Shown piece after piece: positions 43,280-52,141 of a stretch of 64,000 nt of DNA (position 1 is its first letter; each line of letters starts with the position of its first letter). The position numbers were made by a program, and so were the translations under genes. Origin of the DNA: Candidatus Dadabacteria bacterium (GTDB taxonomy: Bacteria; Desulfobacterota_D; UBA1144; Nemesobacterales; Nemesobacteraceae); contig CATOTB010000001.1 in assembly GCA_951812945.1 (NCBI GenBank), positions 62,001-126,000 on the forward strand, in the 5' to 3' direction. A model generated the notes under the pieces. The model was not told the origin of the DNA and did no database searches. It saw nothing but the letters and a program-made list of their open reading frames with translations.

Positions 43280-43951
43280 ATGAAGCGCTTCTCCGCAGAA
43301 ACTTTCCGCTTTCTAAAAGACCTGAGCAGGGCGCACGACAGGGCTTGGTTTGAGGAAAATCGCGGGCGGTACGAAGGTAGTCTTCTTGGCCCGCTACGCC
43401 AAGCCGTCACAGATATAGGTCCTAGCCTCCGCGAATTAATCAAGGACTGCGAAATCCGCCCTGCCGTTAACAAAACGATTACCCGGATCAACCGGGACAT
43501 GCGTTTTGCCAAAGGGCAGAGTCCTTACAAAAACAATATGCTCGCTCTTTTTTACAGGGAGGGGCGCAAAAGGCTTGACGCTCAATTGTTTCTAGGACTT
43601 CAGCCGGAAGGCATATGGCGGGGACTTTACGTGCCTACCCCGCTGCTCGCCGCAGATGGCTCGATGGCCCGGGAGATTGAAAATGATTCACAGGGCGTTA
43701 TCAACTTGGCCCAAGAAATCGGCCTTGGAACTGATATTGATTTGATTGCGTGCAAAAAGTACGGAGAGGTTGATCGAACGCTTGACCCCGCAAAAGCCGA
43801 AAGCTTCCTCGAAGGTCTGCATCTTTGTGCGCTACAGACATGTGAACCGGTCGAGGTCGCGGCCGATCCCACCGCCTTTATTCGCAAAACCCGAGACCTG
43901 TTAGTCCAACTCACTCCCCTCTGGAGACTGTATTCCGGAGCGGCCGAATGA
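43280..43951 (+). CDS. DUF2461 family protein
   Basis: This 223-residue protein matches DUF2461 (TIGR02453-like). It has FSAETFRFLKDLSRAHDRAWFEENRGRYE, then RINRDMRFAKGQSPYKNNM, then a beta-rich middle with QLFLGLQPEGIWRGLYVP. Function of the family is not established. An alternative start 35 codons upstream overlaps the aminotransferase gene and is not conserved, so I use the ATG at 43280. No good ribosome-binding site is visible. It may be co-transcribed with the upstream aminotransferase. Confidence 0.82.
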   Translation: MKRFSAETFRFLKDLSRAHDRAWFEENRGRYEGSLLGPLRQAVTDIGPSLRELIKDCEIRPAVNKTITRINRDMRFAKGQSPYKNNMLALFYREGRKRLDAQLFLGLQPEGIWRGLYVPTPLLAADGSMAREIENDSQGVINLAQEIGLGTDIDLIACKKYGEVDRTLDPAKAESFLEGLHLCALQTCEPVEVAADPTAFIRKTRDLLVQLTPLWRLYSGAAE

Positions 43952-44019
43952 ATATGCTAAGCGCAGTTGTCCCTTGCCTCGCAATTTCAAAAACGGGCCT
44001 AGACCGAATCGACGGAAAA

Positions 44020-44301
44020 TCAGGAAAAGTGCTTTGAGACAAGCGGGTCATTGTCTATTTCCGAGATAAGGTAACCGATCCCGTAATAGTCACCCGAGTT
44101 GTGGTAGAGTCTTATTCCCTGAGGAGTAGTAAGGTAATTCCCCGTTTTTACGGTTTGCTCAGGAAAATCGACCTCGTACACCGTGTAGCCAACCGTCCCG
44201 CTTCCTATGTTAACTTTTTTCCGCTCTTCCCTTAGTTTCCTTACTCTTTTCGCGATCTCCCAGGCCTTGGGGTAGATGTGTCCTTTAACGAGAAATTTCA
44301 T
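44020..44301 (-). CDS. Small uncharacterised protein
   Basis: This is a 93-residue, basic N-terminal protein (MKFLVKGHIYPKAWEIAKRVRKLREERKK) with a beta-rich remainder (TVGYTVYEVDFPEQTVKTGNYLTTPQGIRLYHN). I do not recognise it. The ATG at 44301 lies 14 nt after the stop of the zinc-ribbon gene, so the two are co-transcribed behind aroC. An earlier in-frame start at 44358 would overlap that gene. Ribosome-binding evidence is weak. Confidence 0.6.
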   Translation of the reverse strand: MKFLVKGHIYPKAWEIAKRVRKLREERKKVNIGSGTVGYTVYEVDFPEQTVKTGNYLTTPQGIRLYHNSGDYYGIGYLISEIDNDPLVSKHFS

Positions 44302-44315
44302 GACAATCAGAAAAA

Positions 44316-44660
44316 CTAAACAACCTCCATCTCCACGCGGTCTATCAAACCGATGCACATCATTATCTTGTCTATGCCCGGATTCCTTTCATGGACGAAA
44401 GTTTCCGAGAACTCTCCGCCGCAGTCCCCGCATGCGCCACCTTCGTCAGACTCCTTTTCGCAATCCCCGCAGTAATATGTCTTCAGGTTATACCAATGTA
44501 AAGAGGAATAAAGAAGCTCCCTGAAACCGCTTTTACTAAGACACTCCCCCCACTCGGAAATCGCCTCGACCAGATTGCGGCGATAGTAGTCCGGTATGTC
44601 GGCCAAGGGTCCCGAGTATATTTCTTCTTCTCCTACGTAGATTCTGAACAGTTCTGACAT
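44316..44660 (-). CDS. Zinc-ribbon protein of unknown function
   Basis: This 114-residue protein starts 10 nt after aroC on the same strand. A CxxC...CxxC zinc ribbon (CGDCEKESDEGGACGDCG, about residues 64-81) follows an alpha/beta N-terminal part (IYVGEEEIYSGPLADIPDYYRRNLVEAIS). I do not recognise a family. The ribbon suggests nucleic-acid or protein binding rather than catalysis. A second small unknown gene follows it. Confidence 0.65.
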   Translation of the reverse strand: MSELFRIYVGEEEIYSGPLADIPDYYRRNLVEAISEWGECLSKSGFRELLYSSLHWYNLKTYYCGDCEKESDEGGACGDCGGEFSETFVHERNPGIDKIMMCIGLIDRVEMEVV

Positions 44661-44670
44661 GGTAGCAAAA

Positions 44671-45741
44671 TCAGATAGTCGACAGTTTTGAGATCAGAAA
44701 GTGATCAACCAGAACGAGATTGACCATGGCCTCCGCTATAGGGACCGCTCTGGGGCAAAGACACGGGTCATGCCTCCCCTTTACCCGCAGTTGGGTTTTT
44801 TCTCCCTTCTTATCCACAGTGTCTTGCACCTGGGATATTGAAGAAGTGGGTTTTATGGCGATTCTCACGACCAGATCCGCCCCGCTTGTTATTCCGCCCA
44901 GAAGACCCCCCGAGTTGTTCGTTTTGAAGCCGAGGGTTCCGTCTTCCTTTTTATACATGAGATCGTTTGCCTGCGAACCTTTTCTCTCGACGACCCCGAA
45001 ACCCATCCCCACTTCAAAGCCTCTTATCCCCCCTATGCTCATAAGCGCACGCGCGAGGTCCGCGTCAAGCTTGTTAAACACGGGCTCACCGAGACCCGAG
45101 GGAAGCCCCTGAGACACTACCTCAACGGTTCCTCCGACGGAATCTCCCTCCTTTCTGACCGATTCTATAAGATCGATCATCCTCTCCGCGGCTTGCGGGT
45201 CGGGACAGCGGACGGGGTTTTCCTCGATCCGGTCAAAATCAATGTCCTGAGCGACTATGTCTCCCACCTGCTTTACGTATCCGGTGGTAGTCACTCCGTG
45301 GGAGTTAAGGATTTTTTTCGCTATCGCGGCGGCAGCTACCCTTCCAACCGTTTCCCGCGCCGAGGAGCGGCCGCCTCCACGGTGATCCCTGCGCCCGTAC
45401 TTTTCATCATAGGTGAAATCGGCGTGGCCGGGACGGTAAACATCTTTTATGTCCTCGTAGGATTTTGATATGGCGTCTGTGTTTCTCACCATCATAGATA
45501 TGGGAGTTCCAAGGGTTTTGCCGTCAAAAACGCCCGAGAGTATCTCGATCGCGTCTGCTTCCTTTCTTTGGGTCGTGATCCTGCTTTGCCCGGGACGTCT
45601 CCTGTCGAGTTCGTACTGTATGTCCTCGGTGGATATCTCTAGTCCCGCGGGGCAGCCGTCAACTATAACTCCCAGAGCGGGGCCGTGGGACTCCCCCCAG
45701 GTAGTAATTCTGAAAAATCTTCCGAAACTGTTTCCCGCCAC
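44671..45741 (-). CDS. aroC: Chorismate synthase
   Basis: This FMN-dependent enzyme of 356 residues converts EPSP to chorismate, the last shared step of aromatic amino acid and folate precursor synthesis. The three family signatures are visible: GESHGPALGVIVDGCPAGL, the DRRRPGQSRITTQRKE loop, and RPGHADFTYDEKYGRRDHRGGGRSSARETV. RHDPCLCPRAVPIAEAM lies near the C-terminus. It follows the epimerase gene by 13 nt. Confidence 0.95.
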   Translation of the reverse strand: MAGNSFGRFFRITTWGESHGPALGVIVDGCPAGLEISTEDIQYELDRRRPGQSRITTQRKEADAIEILSGVFDGKTLGTPISMMVRNTDAISKSYEDIKDVYRPGHADFTYDEKYGRRDHRGGGRSSARETVGRVAAAAIAKKILNSHGVTTTGYVKQVGDIVAQDIDFDRIEENPVRCPDPQAAERMIDLIESVRKEGDSVGGTVEVVSQGLPSGLGEPVFNKLDADLARALMSIGGIRGFEVGMGFGVVERKGSQANDLMYKKEDGTLGFKTNNSGGLLGGITSGADLVVRIAIKPTSSISQVQDTVDKKGEKTQLRVKGRHDPCLCPRAVPIAEAMVNLVLVDHFLISKLSTI

Positions 45742-45754
45742 TTTATTCCCTTTC

Positions 45755-46741
45755 TTACTTCAGATAGCCGTTTTCCCTGAACCACTCCACGGTTTTCCGT
45801 ATAGTCTGCTCGATCGGAGTCACCGTGAATCCAAGATCCCTTACAGCCTTTGAATTGTCAGCGTGCCAGTTGTACCTTGAAAGCTTTATGGAATCGATGT
45901 CGAGCGTGGAATAATTCGGAAATCCGAGTCCCAAGACCCTCTCAAGGAGAAACGCCGTGCTGTAAGCGAATATGTAGGGAATCTTCATTTTCGGAGCCGA
46001 GATGCCCGTTATCTCTTCTAGAAGGGCGAAATAACCTTGCACATTGACGTTCTCGTTTGCGAGTATATAGCGCTCTCCGGGCTTTCCGTTCTTCTCCGCT
46101 AGCAGGTGTCCGTTCGCAACGTCATCAACGTCGACAACGTTAAAGGTGCCGTCCATGTAACCCGGGAACCTTTTCTTGCAGAACCAAAGAACCGACCCCG
46201 AGCTTGAAAGATAAATGTCACCGGCACCGAGAACCACTGAAGGATTCGTTATAACCACGGGAAGCCCTTTCTCGCTGAAGCTCACGGCCTCTCTTTCGGC
46301 GAGGTATTTGCAGTTCATGTACCCTATTCCGTCGGAGTAAAGATCGTACTGGGTAGATTCGGTTACCGGAGAACCGTCCCGCTCAACCCCGATGGCGGCT
46401 ACGCTGCTTGTGAAAACGACCTTGGATATGCCCACGTCCATGGCGGCGGAGAGAACGTTTGAAGCGCCGCGCACGTTTATATCCAGCATTTTCTGGTGAT
46501 CGGATTTTTTAAACGATACGAACCCCGCCGTGTGGAAAAGCGTGTCGCAGCCTGAAAAAGCGGCTTTTAGAGAATCGGGGTCTCCAACGTCTCCGTAAAC
46601 CTTTTCCACGTCAAGGGAGTTTATGTTTTTAGTATTACTCGTTTTCCTGACAAGAACCTTGACCCGGTCTCCCCTCTCAACCAGTTTTCTCGTTATGTGC
46701 GATCCTATAAAACCGGTCGCTCCCGTAACTACTGTCGCCAT
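45755..46741 (-). CDS. NAD-dependent epimerase/dehydratase (HpnA / dihydroflavonol reductase-like)
   Basis: This is an extended SDR of 328 residues with the cofactor motif TGATGFIGSHI at the N-terminus, the catalytic YMNCK (Tyr-x-x-x-Lys) and upstream FTSSVAAIGV. The overall pattern, with GDVGDPDSLKAAFSGCDTLFHTAG and FNVVDVDDVANGHLLA, resembles dihydroflavonol-4-reductase-like proteins, including the hopanoid-associated HpnA. No hopanoid genes are in the window, so the substrate is open. It is the first gene of an operon with aroC and two small unknown genes. Confidence 0.85.
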   Translation of the reverse strand: MATVVTGATGFIGSHITRKLVERGDRVKVLVRKTSNTKNINSLDVEKVYGDVGDPDSLKAAFSGCDTLFHTAGFVSFKKSDHQKMLDINVRGASNVLSAAMDVGISKVVFTSSVAAIGVERDGSPVTESTQYDLYSDGIGYMNCKYLAEREAVSFSEKGLPVVITNPSVVLGAGDIYLSSSGSVLWFCKKRFPGYMDGTFNVVDVDDVANGHLLAEKNGKPGERYILANENVNVQGYFALLEEITGISAPKMKIPYIFAYSTAFLLERVLGLGFPNYSTLDIDSIKLSRYNWHADNSKAVRDLGFTVTPIEQTIRKTVEWFRENGYLK

Positions 46742-46852
46742 CCGTATTTCCTCCGGGAAATTTGACTAAAAAAATCTTATCCAAAGATTATAACAATTCC
46801 GCCTGACAATGTACAAAAACAGAAACAAGACTGCGCACTGTTAACCCCCCGG

Positions 46853-47863
46853 TCACACTATCATCATCGAGTCGCCATAGCTAAGGAACCTGTAGTCGTG
46901 TGATTTCGCTTCCTCGTAGGCTCCAAGGGCAAGTTCCCGGCCACCGCAGAACGCGGAAACAAGCATAAGAAGAGTCGAACGCGGCATATGAAAATTAGTT
47001 ATAAGAACATCTACGAAACGGAATTCGTACGGGGGTTTTATGAAAAGATCCGTCCTGCCGGAAAAAGACCGCATATTGCCGTCCTCGCTCCCGGCGGACT
47101 CAAGCGTCCTCGTAACCGTGGTTCCAACTGAAATAATTCTTCTTTTCTCCGCCTTGGCTTCATTTACGGCTTCCGCGGTTTCCCGTGACACAAAAACACG
47201 TTCGGAATGCATTGCGTGGTTATCGATCAGTTCTTCCTTTACGGGCCTGAAAGTTCCCTCTCCTACATGCAGAGTGACATGTTTCATCAGAACTCCCTTT
47301 TCGCGAAGATCGGAGAGAAGTTCGAGGTCGAAATGAAGACCGGCTGTTGGGGCGGCGACGGCTCCCTCCTCGGTTGCGTAGACGGTCTGATAGGTTTTTT
47401 TATCCGACGGCTCGGGTTCCCTCGGTATATAAGGAGGAAGCGGCATTTTCCCCGTGCTTCTAACAAGCCTCTCTACAGGCTCACTGAATCTTATAGTCCA
47501 GCTTTTATCAGGTTCTCTTTTAAGACTGCCTGATACTCCTCCGTCGAGCCTGATACCAAGACCCTCGGTCGGGTTTTTAAAAAGCACTTTCCACTGGGTC
47601 TCATCCTTTTTCTCTGTAAGAAGAAACTCTACGGCTCCTCTTCGCTCCGCATATCCCGTAAGCCTTGCGGGAATGACCCTGGTGTTGTTTAAAACCATTA
47701 GGTCGCCGTAGCGGAGCAGGTCCTTAAGATCAGAGAACCTGGCGTGAGAAAAACGCTGCGTTTTCCTGTCAACCACGAGGAGTCTGGAAGAACTGCGCTT
47801 GGAAAGCGGATACTGGGCAATCAGCCGCGGAGGAAGATCGTAGTCAAATTGATCCGTTCTCAT
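46853..47863 (-). CDS. queA: S-adenosylmethionine:tRNA ribosyltransferase-isomerase
   Basis: QueA, 336 residues, adds the epoxycyclopentane ring from SAM to preQ1 at tRNA position 34 during queuosine synthesis. MRTDQFDYDLPPRLIAQYPL, the VLNNTRVIPARL motif, EGAVAAPTAGLHFD and TNFHMPRSTLLMLVSAF are diagnostic. It begins 12 nt after argG, giving an argG-queA operon. Other queuosine genes are not in the window. Confidence 0.95.
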   Translation of the reverse strand: MRTDQFDYDLPPRLIAQYPLSKRSSSRLLVVDRKTQRFSHARFSDLKDLLRYGDLMVLNNTRVIPARLTGYAERRGAVEFLLTEKKDETQWKVLFKNPTEGLGIRLDGGVSGSLKREPDKSWTIRFSEPVERLVRSTGKMPLPPYIPREPEPSDKKTYQTVYATEEGAVAAPTAGLHFDLELLSDLREKGVLMKHVTLHVGEGTFRPVKEELIDNHAMHSERVFVSRETAEAVNEAKAEKRRIISVGTTVTRTLESAGSEDGNMRSFSGRTDLFIKPPYEFRFVDVLITNFHMPRSTLLMLVSAFCGGRELALGAYEEAKSHDYRFLSYGDSMMIV

Positions 47864-47875
47864 CCGCGAAAGGGT

Positions 47876-49078
47876 CTATTTTCCCTCAAGAAGCTTTTTT
47901 ACGGAAAGCCGAAGAGAGTTAAGCCTTATGAACCCGGTAGCGTCCGACTGGTCGTAAACCGAATCCTCCTCGAAAGTCGCCAGATTCTCGCTGTAAAGAG
48001 AATTCGGGGATTTTCTCCCGCAAACAATAACGTTTCCCTTGTAAAGCTTAAGCCTTACCGTACCGCTCACGTCTTTCTGGCTCTGCCTGACAGCGGCGGT
48101 CAGCATTTCCATTTCGGGAGAAAACCAGAAGCCGTAATAAATAAGCTCCGAGATCTTGGGAATCAGGGAATCCCTAAGGCGCATCACTTCCCTGTCCATG
48201 GTAATCGACTCAAGAGCCCTGTGCGCCACATGAAGAATCGTGCCGCCCGGGGTCTCGTATACCCCCCTTGATTTCATTCCGACGAATCTGTTTTCAACAA
48301 CGTCGACCCTTCCAATACCGTTTGCACCAGCAACCTCATTTAGGTCGGCGAGAAGAGAAGAAGGTGAAAGCTCCTTCCCGTCCACTGAAACGGGTATACC
48401 GCTCTCAAACCCGATTTCCACGTAAACCGGTTTATCGGGAGCCGCTTCCGGAGAAACCGTCATCTCGAACATATCCTCAGGCGGTTCGACCCAAGGGTCT
48501 TCCAGAATCCCCCCCTCATAACTGGTATGGAGAAGGTTGCGGTCACAGCTGTAGGGTTTTTTCTCGGTTACCGTGACGTCTATTCCGTTTTCTTTGGCGT
48601 AATTTATGAGGTCGGTTCTTGATTTGAAATCCCACTCGCGCCACGGTGCTATGATCTTTACTTCGGGATGGAGAGCATAGAAGGTAAGCTCGAAGCGGAC
48701 CTGGTCGTTTCCTTTGCCGGTGGCTCCGTGGGAAACTGCAAAGGCTCCCTCGCGCTTAGCTATTTCAATCTGCCTTTTTGCGATAAGGGGTCTCGCTACG
48801 GAAGTGCCCAGAAGATAGCTGCCTTCGTACACGGCGTTTGCACTTATAGCGGGGAAAACGTAATCCCTGACGAATTCGTCCCTCAGGTCTTCGATAAATA
48901 CTGCGCACGCCCCGGTTTCCCAGGCTTTCCTCTCAGCCTCCTGCAAGTCCTCTTTCTGCCCTATGTCCGCCACATAGGCTATGACATCGGAATCGTACTC
49001 ATTTACGAGCCACTTAAGAATTACCGAGGTATCAAGTCCCCCTGAATAGGCGAGAACTATCTTTTTTTTCTCAGACAT
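47876..49078 (-). CDS. argG: Argininosuccinate synthase
   Basis: This 400-residue enzyme joins citrulline and aspartate with ATP to give argininosuccinate in arginine synthesis. The N-type ATP pyrophosphatase loop [30 protein letters not shown] and [18 protein letters not shown] are clear. Arginine is also the source of agmatine for the aguBA pathway elsewhere in the window. Confidence 0.96.
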   Translation of the reverse strand: MSEKKKIVLAYSGGLDTSVILKWLVNEYDSDVIAYVADIGQKEDLQEAERKAWETGACAVFIEDLRDEFVRDYVFPAISANAVYEGSYLLGTSVARPLIAKRQIEIAKREGAFAVSHGATGKGNDQVRFELTFYALHPEVKIIAPWREWDFKSRTDLINYAKENGIDVTVTEKKPYSCDRNLLHTSYEGGILEDPWVEPPEDMFEMTVSPEAAPDKPVYVEIGFESGIPVSVDGKELSPSSLLADLNEVAGANGIGRVDVVENRFVGMKSRGVYETPGGTILHVAHRALESITMDREVMRLRDSLIPKISELIYYGFWFSPEMEMLTAAVRQSQKDVSGTVRLKLYKGNVIVCGRKSPNSLYSENLATFEEDSVYDQSDATGFIRLNSLRLSVKKLLEGK

Positions 49079-49120
49079 TTTACGGTTGCTCCGGGATTTC
49101 TTCGCGCAGGAAAAGCTTGA

Positions 49121-49549
49121 TCAAGGCCTGTCCTGATTCTGCTGGGAGATCGTGCGAAGATCGAGAAGATAAAATTTTATTCCCTTGTTCTGGTAGAACT
49201 TTTCGAGCGAAAGACCAGCATATTCTATTTTCTGGATATCGTCTCCAGTGTAATTAAGCTCCTTTACCTCCCCTGAAAGCTTGCATGAAATCGGCACGTC
49301 CTTATCCGGTCTTTCCTGACAGATAAAACCCATGTCTATCTGTCCGCTCAAGTCCATGTCCAGAGGAACAACGAATCCAACCACCAGATTCACGCTCTGC
49401 AGTTCAACCACCATGATCTTTATCCTGCTTGAATCTTCCTCGTCTCCGACTTCCATCACGTAGCCGTAGTAGTTAATTTCCTTGTTCTGCTCGCTAAGGG
49501 AATTCATGTACCAGTAATCTTCCGGATCGAGCCAGGACATTATCTTCAT
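49121..49549 (-). CDS. Uncharacterised PilZ-like small protein
   Basis: This is a 142-residue acidic, beta-rich protein with no recognised family. The pattern KIMVVELQSVNLVVGFVVPLDMDLSGQIDMGFICQ suggests a beta barrel of the PilZ kind, but the c-di-GMP motifs RxxxR and (D/N)xSxxG are not both visible. It starts at the ATG at 49549 with GGAGG 8 nt upstream and has its own good promoter. It is followed by argG after 42 nt and may be co-transcribed with it. Confidence 0.6.
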   Translation of the reverse strand: MKIMSWLDPEDYWYMNSLSEQNKEINYYGYVMEVGDEEDSSRIKIMVVELQSVNLVVGFVVPLDMDLSGQIDMGFICQERPDKDVPISCKLSGEVKELNYTGDDIQKIEYAGLSLEKFYQNKGIKFYLLDLRTISQQNQDRP

Positions 49550-49589
49550 TGTTTTTTCCTCCGAGGATTCACATGGATGTTTTAGGGGA

Positions 49590-49617
49590 ATTATATACTA
49601 CTTTTTTTGTGTAACAA
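49590..49617 (-). promoter_or_regulatory. Promoter of the 49.5-kb gene and possibly argG-queA
   Basis: On the minus strand, TTGTTA (49617-49612) and a perfect TATAAT (49595-49590) are 16 nt apart, with an A-tract between. The predicted leader is about 34 nt. Confidence 0.65.
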
Positions 49618-49666
49618 TACCGAAGGATACACCTGTTACACCTAGAAGCTCAATTTACTAAACTCT

Positions 49667-50341
49667 CTACGGAGAAATCCCGACAAAACTGATCATCTTG
49701 TCCGTACCGGAACCATCTCTTCTGTACGAAGGAAGGTCCCGACAGCAGGTGCACATGTCCATCGTCTCAATTTCCGAAACCCCGGCATCACAAAGTTCCA
49801 TTCTGTTAAATTCCACAAGGTCAAGCAGAAACTTCCCATCGCCTTTTTCAAAAATCCAGTCCCCGCGGCCGAACCTTGAGACGAATTGCGACGCCACGTC
49901 GTCTCGAACTTCGTAGCAGCATCTTCCTATGGCAGGGCCTATCGCGGCCACAGCGTCCTGCGCTCTCAAGGAATATTTCTCGCAAACAGCCGCAAGACAG
50001 CTTTTAACTACGCGCAGGAAAGTTCCACGCCACCCCGCGTGGACGGCGCAAACACAACCTGAATCGGGAAAACAAAGAAGAACGGGAACGCAATCAGCCG
50101 TGACAATGCCGACCCCAACGCCTCTTCGCCGCGTAACAATCGAGTCCGCTTCGGCAAGTTCTTCCTCCGCAGCGCAGTCGGCAAAAAAAACAGAATTCCC
50201 GTGAATCTGATTCACGGTAAGGATACCTTCAAGTCCGTGGACAGAAGAGATTTTCGAAAGGTCCGGCCCTCCCGGATCATGCACGAAACCGTGAATCAAG
50301 CCGCTATATTTCTCAAGCAGGGCCGAACGAAGAACCCTCAT
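49667..50341 (-). CDS. pgeF: Polyphenol oxidase / PgeF family protein
   Basis: This is a 224-residue YfiH/LACC1-family protein. The metal-site motifs TVNQIHG, IVTADCVPVLL, VHAGWRGT and AIGPAIGRCCYEV are all present. Members act as purine nucleoside enzymes and, in some bacteria, clear mis-incorporated L-Ser from muropeptides (PgeF). The exact role here is unproven. It overlaps the upstream pseudouridine synthase gene by 4 nt, an arrangement found in many bacteria. Confidence 0.88.
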   Translation of the reverse strand: MRVLRSALLEKYSGLIHGFVHDPGGPDLSKISSVHGLEGILTVNQIHGNSVFFADCAAEEELAEADSIVTRRRGVGVGIVTADCVPVLLCFPDSGCVCAVHAGWRGTFLRVVKSCLAAVCEKYSLRAQDAVAAIGPAIGRCCYEVRDDVASQFVSRFGRGDWIFEKGDGKFLLDLVEFNRMELCDAGVSEIETMDMCTCCRDLPSYRRDGSGTDKMISFVGISP

Positions 50342-51294
50342 CCGTCCTGTCTCCTTAAAAAATCGATCACGGAAATCATATCTTCGGGGATTTTCGTTGA
50401 AAACTCAAGGAGTTTTCCCGTGACCGGGTGGGTGAATTCAAGGCTTTTTGCGTGAAGGGCATGTCTTTTTATCAATGCCCCCACAGTCCCGGAATTTCGC
50501 GGGCGACTTTTTTTGCCTCCGTAAACCTTATCGGCAAGCACAGGAAATCCGTTTTCGGAAAAATGAACCCTTATCTGGTGAGTCCTTCCGGTCTTCGGCC
50601 AGACGCTCACAAGAGTCGCCCCGCGCAGTCTCTCGACCACTTCCCAGCGGGTCTCAGCATCTCTTCCGGTCTTGGAAAAAGAAGTCATTTTTACCCTGTT
50701 CGAGTGACTTCTTCCTATCGGGGAACTAAAAACCCCCGAATTCTTTTTCATCTCCCCCGAAACAACAGCCGCGTACTCTTTTTTCATCTCTCTGGTCTTG
50801 AACTGCTCGGAAAGGCTTCTGTGCGCACGGTCATTTTTCGCAACAACCATGACCCCCGAGGTCTCCTTGTCGAGGCGGTGGACAATTCCGGGACGTATCT
50901 CGCCCCCTATTCCCGAAAGATCCTCACACATATGCACAAGAGCGTTTACTAGCGTGCCGCCCGTTACCCCCGCTCCGGGGTGAACCACCATGCCAGCGGG
51001 CTTGTTGACGACAATCATGTCGCGGTCTTCGTAAACAACCTCGACATCGATTTCCTCTCCCTCGACGCCGCAGGGCTCGGGAGGAGGGATATTCACGCTC
51101 AGGCTCTCCCCGCCACTTATGATCTTAGAGGGCTTAAACGTTTTGCGGTCAATAAGTATGTTTCCCTGCTCTATGTGCCTTTTTATGCTTGAGCGGCTAA
51201 GTTCCGTCAGGAAACCCGAGAGAAACACATCCGCCCTTTGTCCAGCAAACTCCCGGGGTATTTCCGTTACGTTCTTTTCTTCTGGGGTTTCCAT
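50338..51294 (-). CDS. RluD-type 23S rRNA pseudouridine synthase
   Basis: This RsuA/RluA-family synthase has 318 residues, with an N-terminal S4 RNA-binding domain (about 15-75) and the catalytic segment GIVHRLDKETSGVMVVAKND containing the essential Asp. KTGRTHQIRVHF lies near the C-terminal part. It probably modifies helix 69 or a similar site of 23S rRNA. It lies between the SAM hydroxide adenosyltransferase gene (9 nt upstream) and pgeF (4 nt overlap). Confidence 0.9.
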   Translation of the reverse strand: METPEEKNVTEIPREFAGQRADVFLSGFLTELSRSSIKRHIEQGNILIDRKTFKPSKIISGGESLSVNIPPPEPCGVEGEEIDVEVVYEDRDMIVVNKPAGMVVHPGAGVTGGTLVNALVHMCEDLSGIGGEIRPGIVHRLDKETSGVMVVAKNDRAHRSLSEQFKTREMKKEYAAVVSGEMKKNSGVFSSPIGRSHSNRVKMTSFSKTGRDAETRWEVVERLRGATLVSVWPKTGRTHQIRVHFSENGFPVLADKVYGGKKSRPRNSGTVGALIKRHALHAKSLEFTHPVTGKLLEFSTKIPEDMISVIDFLRRQDG

Positions 51295-51303
51295 GGACTC
51301 CCC

Positions 51304-52086
51304 TTAACTCTTCTCGTCAATGATAACAATTTCCGGCGGAGCTTCGCCGAAAATATCATGCGCGCGGCCTTGGTTAACCGATATCTCGATATATCCGCAG
51401 CTTCCTCCAACGGCGAGAATCTCTCCGGGCTCTGCCGAAGAATATGACTCCGAAATTCCCGCGACCTGCTTGCCTCCAACAGTCACCGAAGCCCCGGCCC
51501 TGTTCCCGACTGCTTCCGTCGGTATGCTGGTTACGAGGTTTCCGAACTTGTCGGTGTAAACAACTGTTCCACGAATCTCGCTTCCGTTTACCGAATATCC
51601 GTCGCCGGGAAAAACTTCGGGATCCCGGATCCGGGGTCCGATTTCTGAGAAAGAAACCCCGAGCGAGAGATGCCCCGCGACCGGAGAGAATATGTCTCTT
51701 CCATGAAAAGTGGAGCTTATCTCTTTTAAAAAGTAGTCGCGGTTTTTTATTTCGCGGGCACTGAAATCCTCACAGGAACGAATGACCGAGCTGAAAACGC
51801 CGTTATCGGGTCCCACGAAAAAATGACCGTCGGCCAAAACCGCAAGAGGCCTTCGCTCGCTTCCGACTCCCGGGTCAACAACGACCAGATGCACGGTCTT
51901 TTCCGGAAAATATCGGTATGAATTTCCTATGACAAAAGACGCGGCGCGAACGTCGTGGGAGTCAATGCAGTGGGTTATATCGACCGGGTTGGCGTTTTCG
52001 TTTACAGAGAGCATAACCCCTTTCATAGCCCCCACGTAATGATCCCTTGACCCGAAATCGGTTGTCAGTGTTATAATTCTTCTCAT
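51304..52086 (-). CDS. SAM hydroxide adenosyltransferase (DUF62 family)
   Basis: This 260-residue protein belongs to the fluorinase/chlorinase fold group, in the branch that hydrolyses SAM to adenosine and methionine. TLTTDFGSRDHYVGAMKGV, VHLVVVDPGVGSERRPLAV and DGHFFVGPDNGVFS are hallmarks, and the Asp, Arg and His of the water-activating set can be placed. It is the first gene of a three-gene operon ending in pgeF. Confidence 0.9.
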   Translation of the reverse strand: MRRIITLTTDFGSRDHYVGAMKGVMLSVNENANPVDITHCIDSHDVRAASFVIGNSYRYFPEKTVHLVVVDPGVGSERRPLAVLADGHFFVGPDNGVFSSVIRSCEDFSAREIKNRDYFLKEISSTFHGRDIFSPVAGHLSLGVSFSEIGPRIRDPEVFPGDGYSVNGSEIRGTVVYTDKFGNLVTSIPTEAVGNRAGASVTVGGKQVAGISESYSSAEPGEILAVGGSCGYIEISVNQGRAHDIFGEAPPEIVIIDEKS

Positions 52087-52126
52087 CTAAACCGCTCCGC
52101 GAGTAAGATTATGGAACGGAGACGGG

Positions 52127-52135
52127 ATTATATCA
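52127..52135 (-). promoter_or_regulatory. Extended -10 promoter of the SAM hydroxide adenosyltransferase operon
   Basis: On the minus strand, TGA-TATAAT (TGnTATAAT) lies about 40 nt before the ATG at 52086. The -35 region is poor, as is common for extended -10 promoters. Confidence 0.45.
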
Positions 52136-52141
52136 AGTCAG

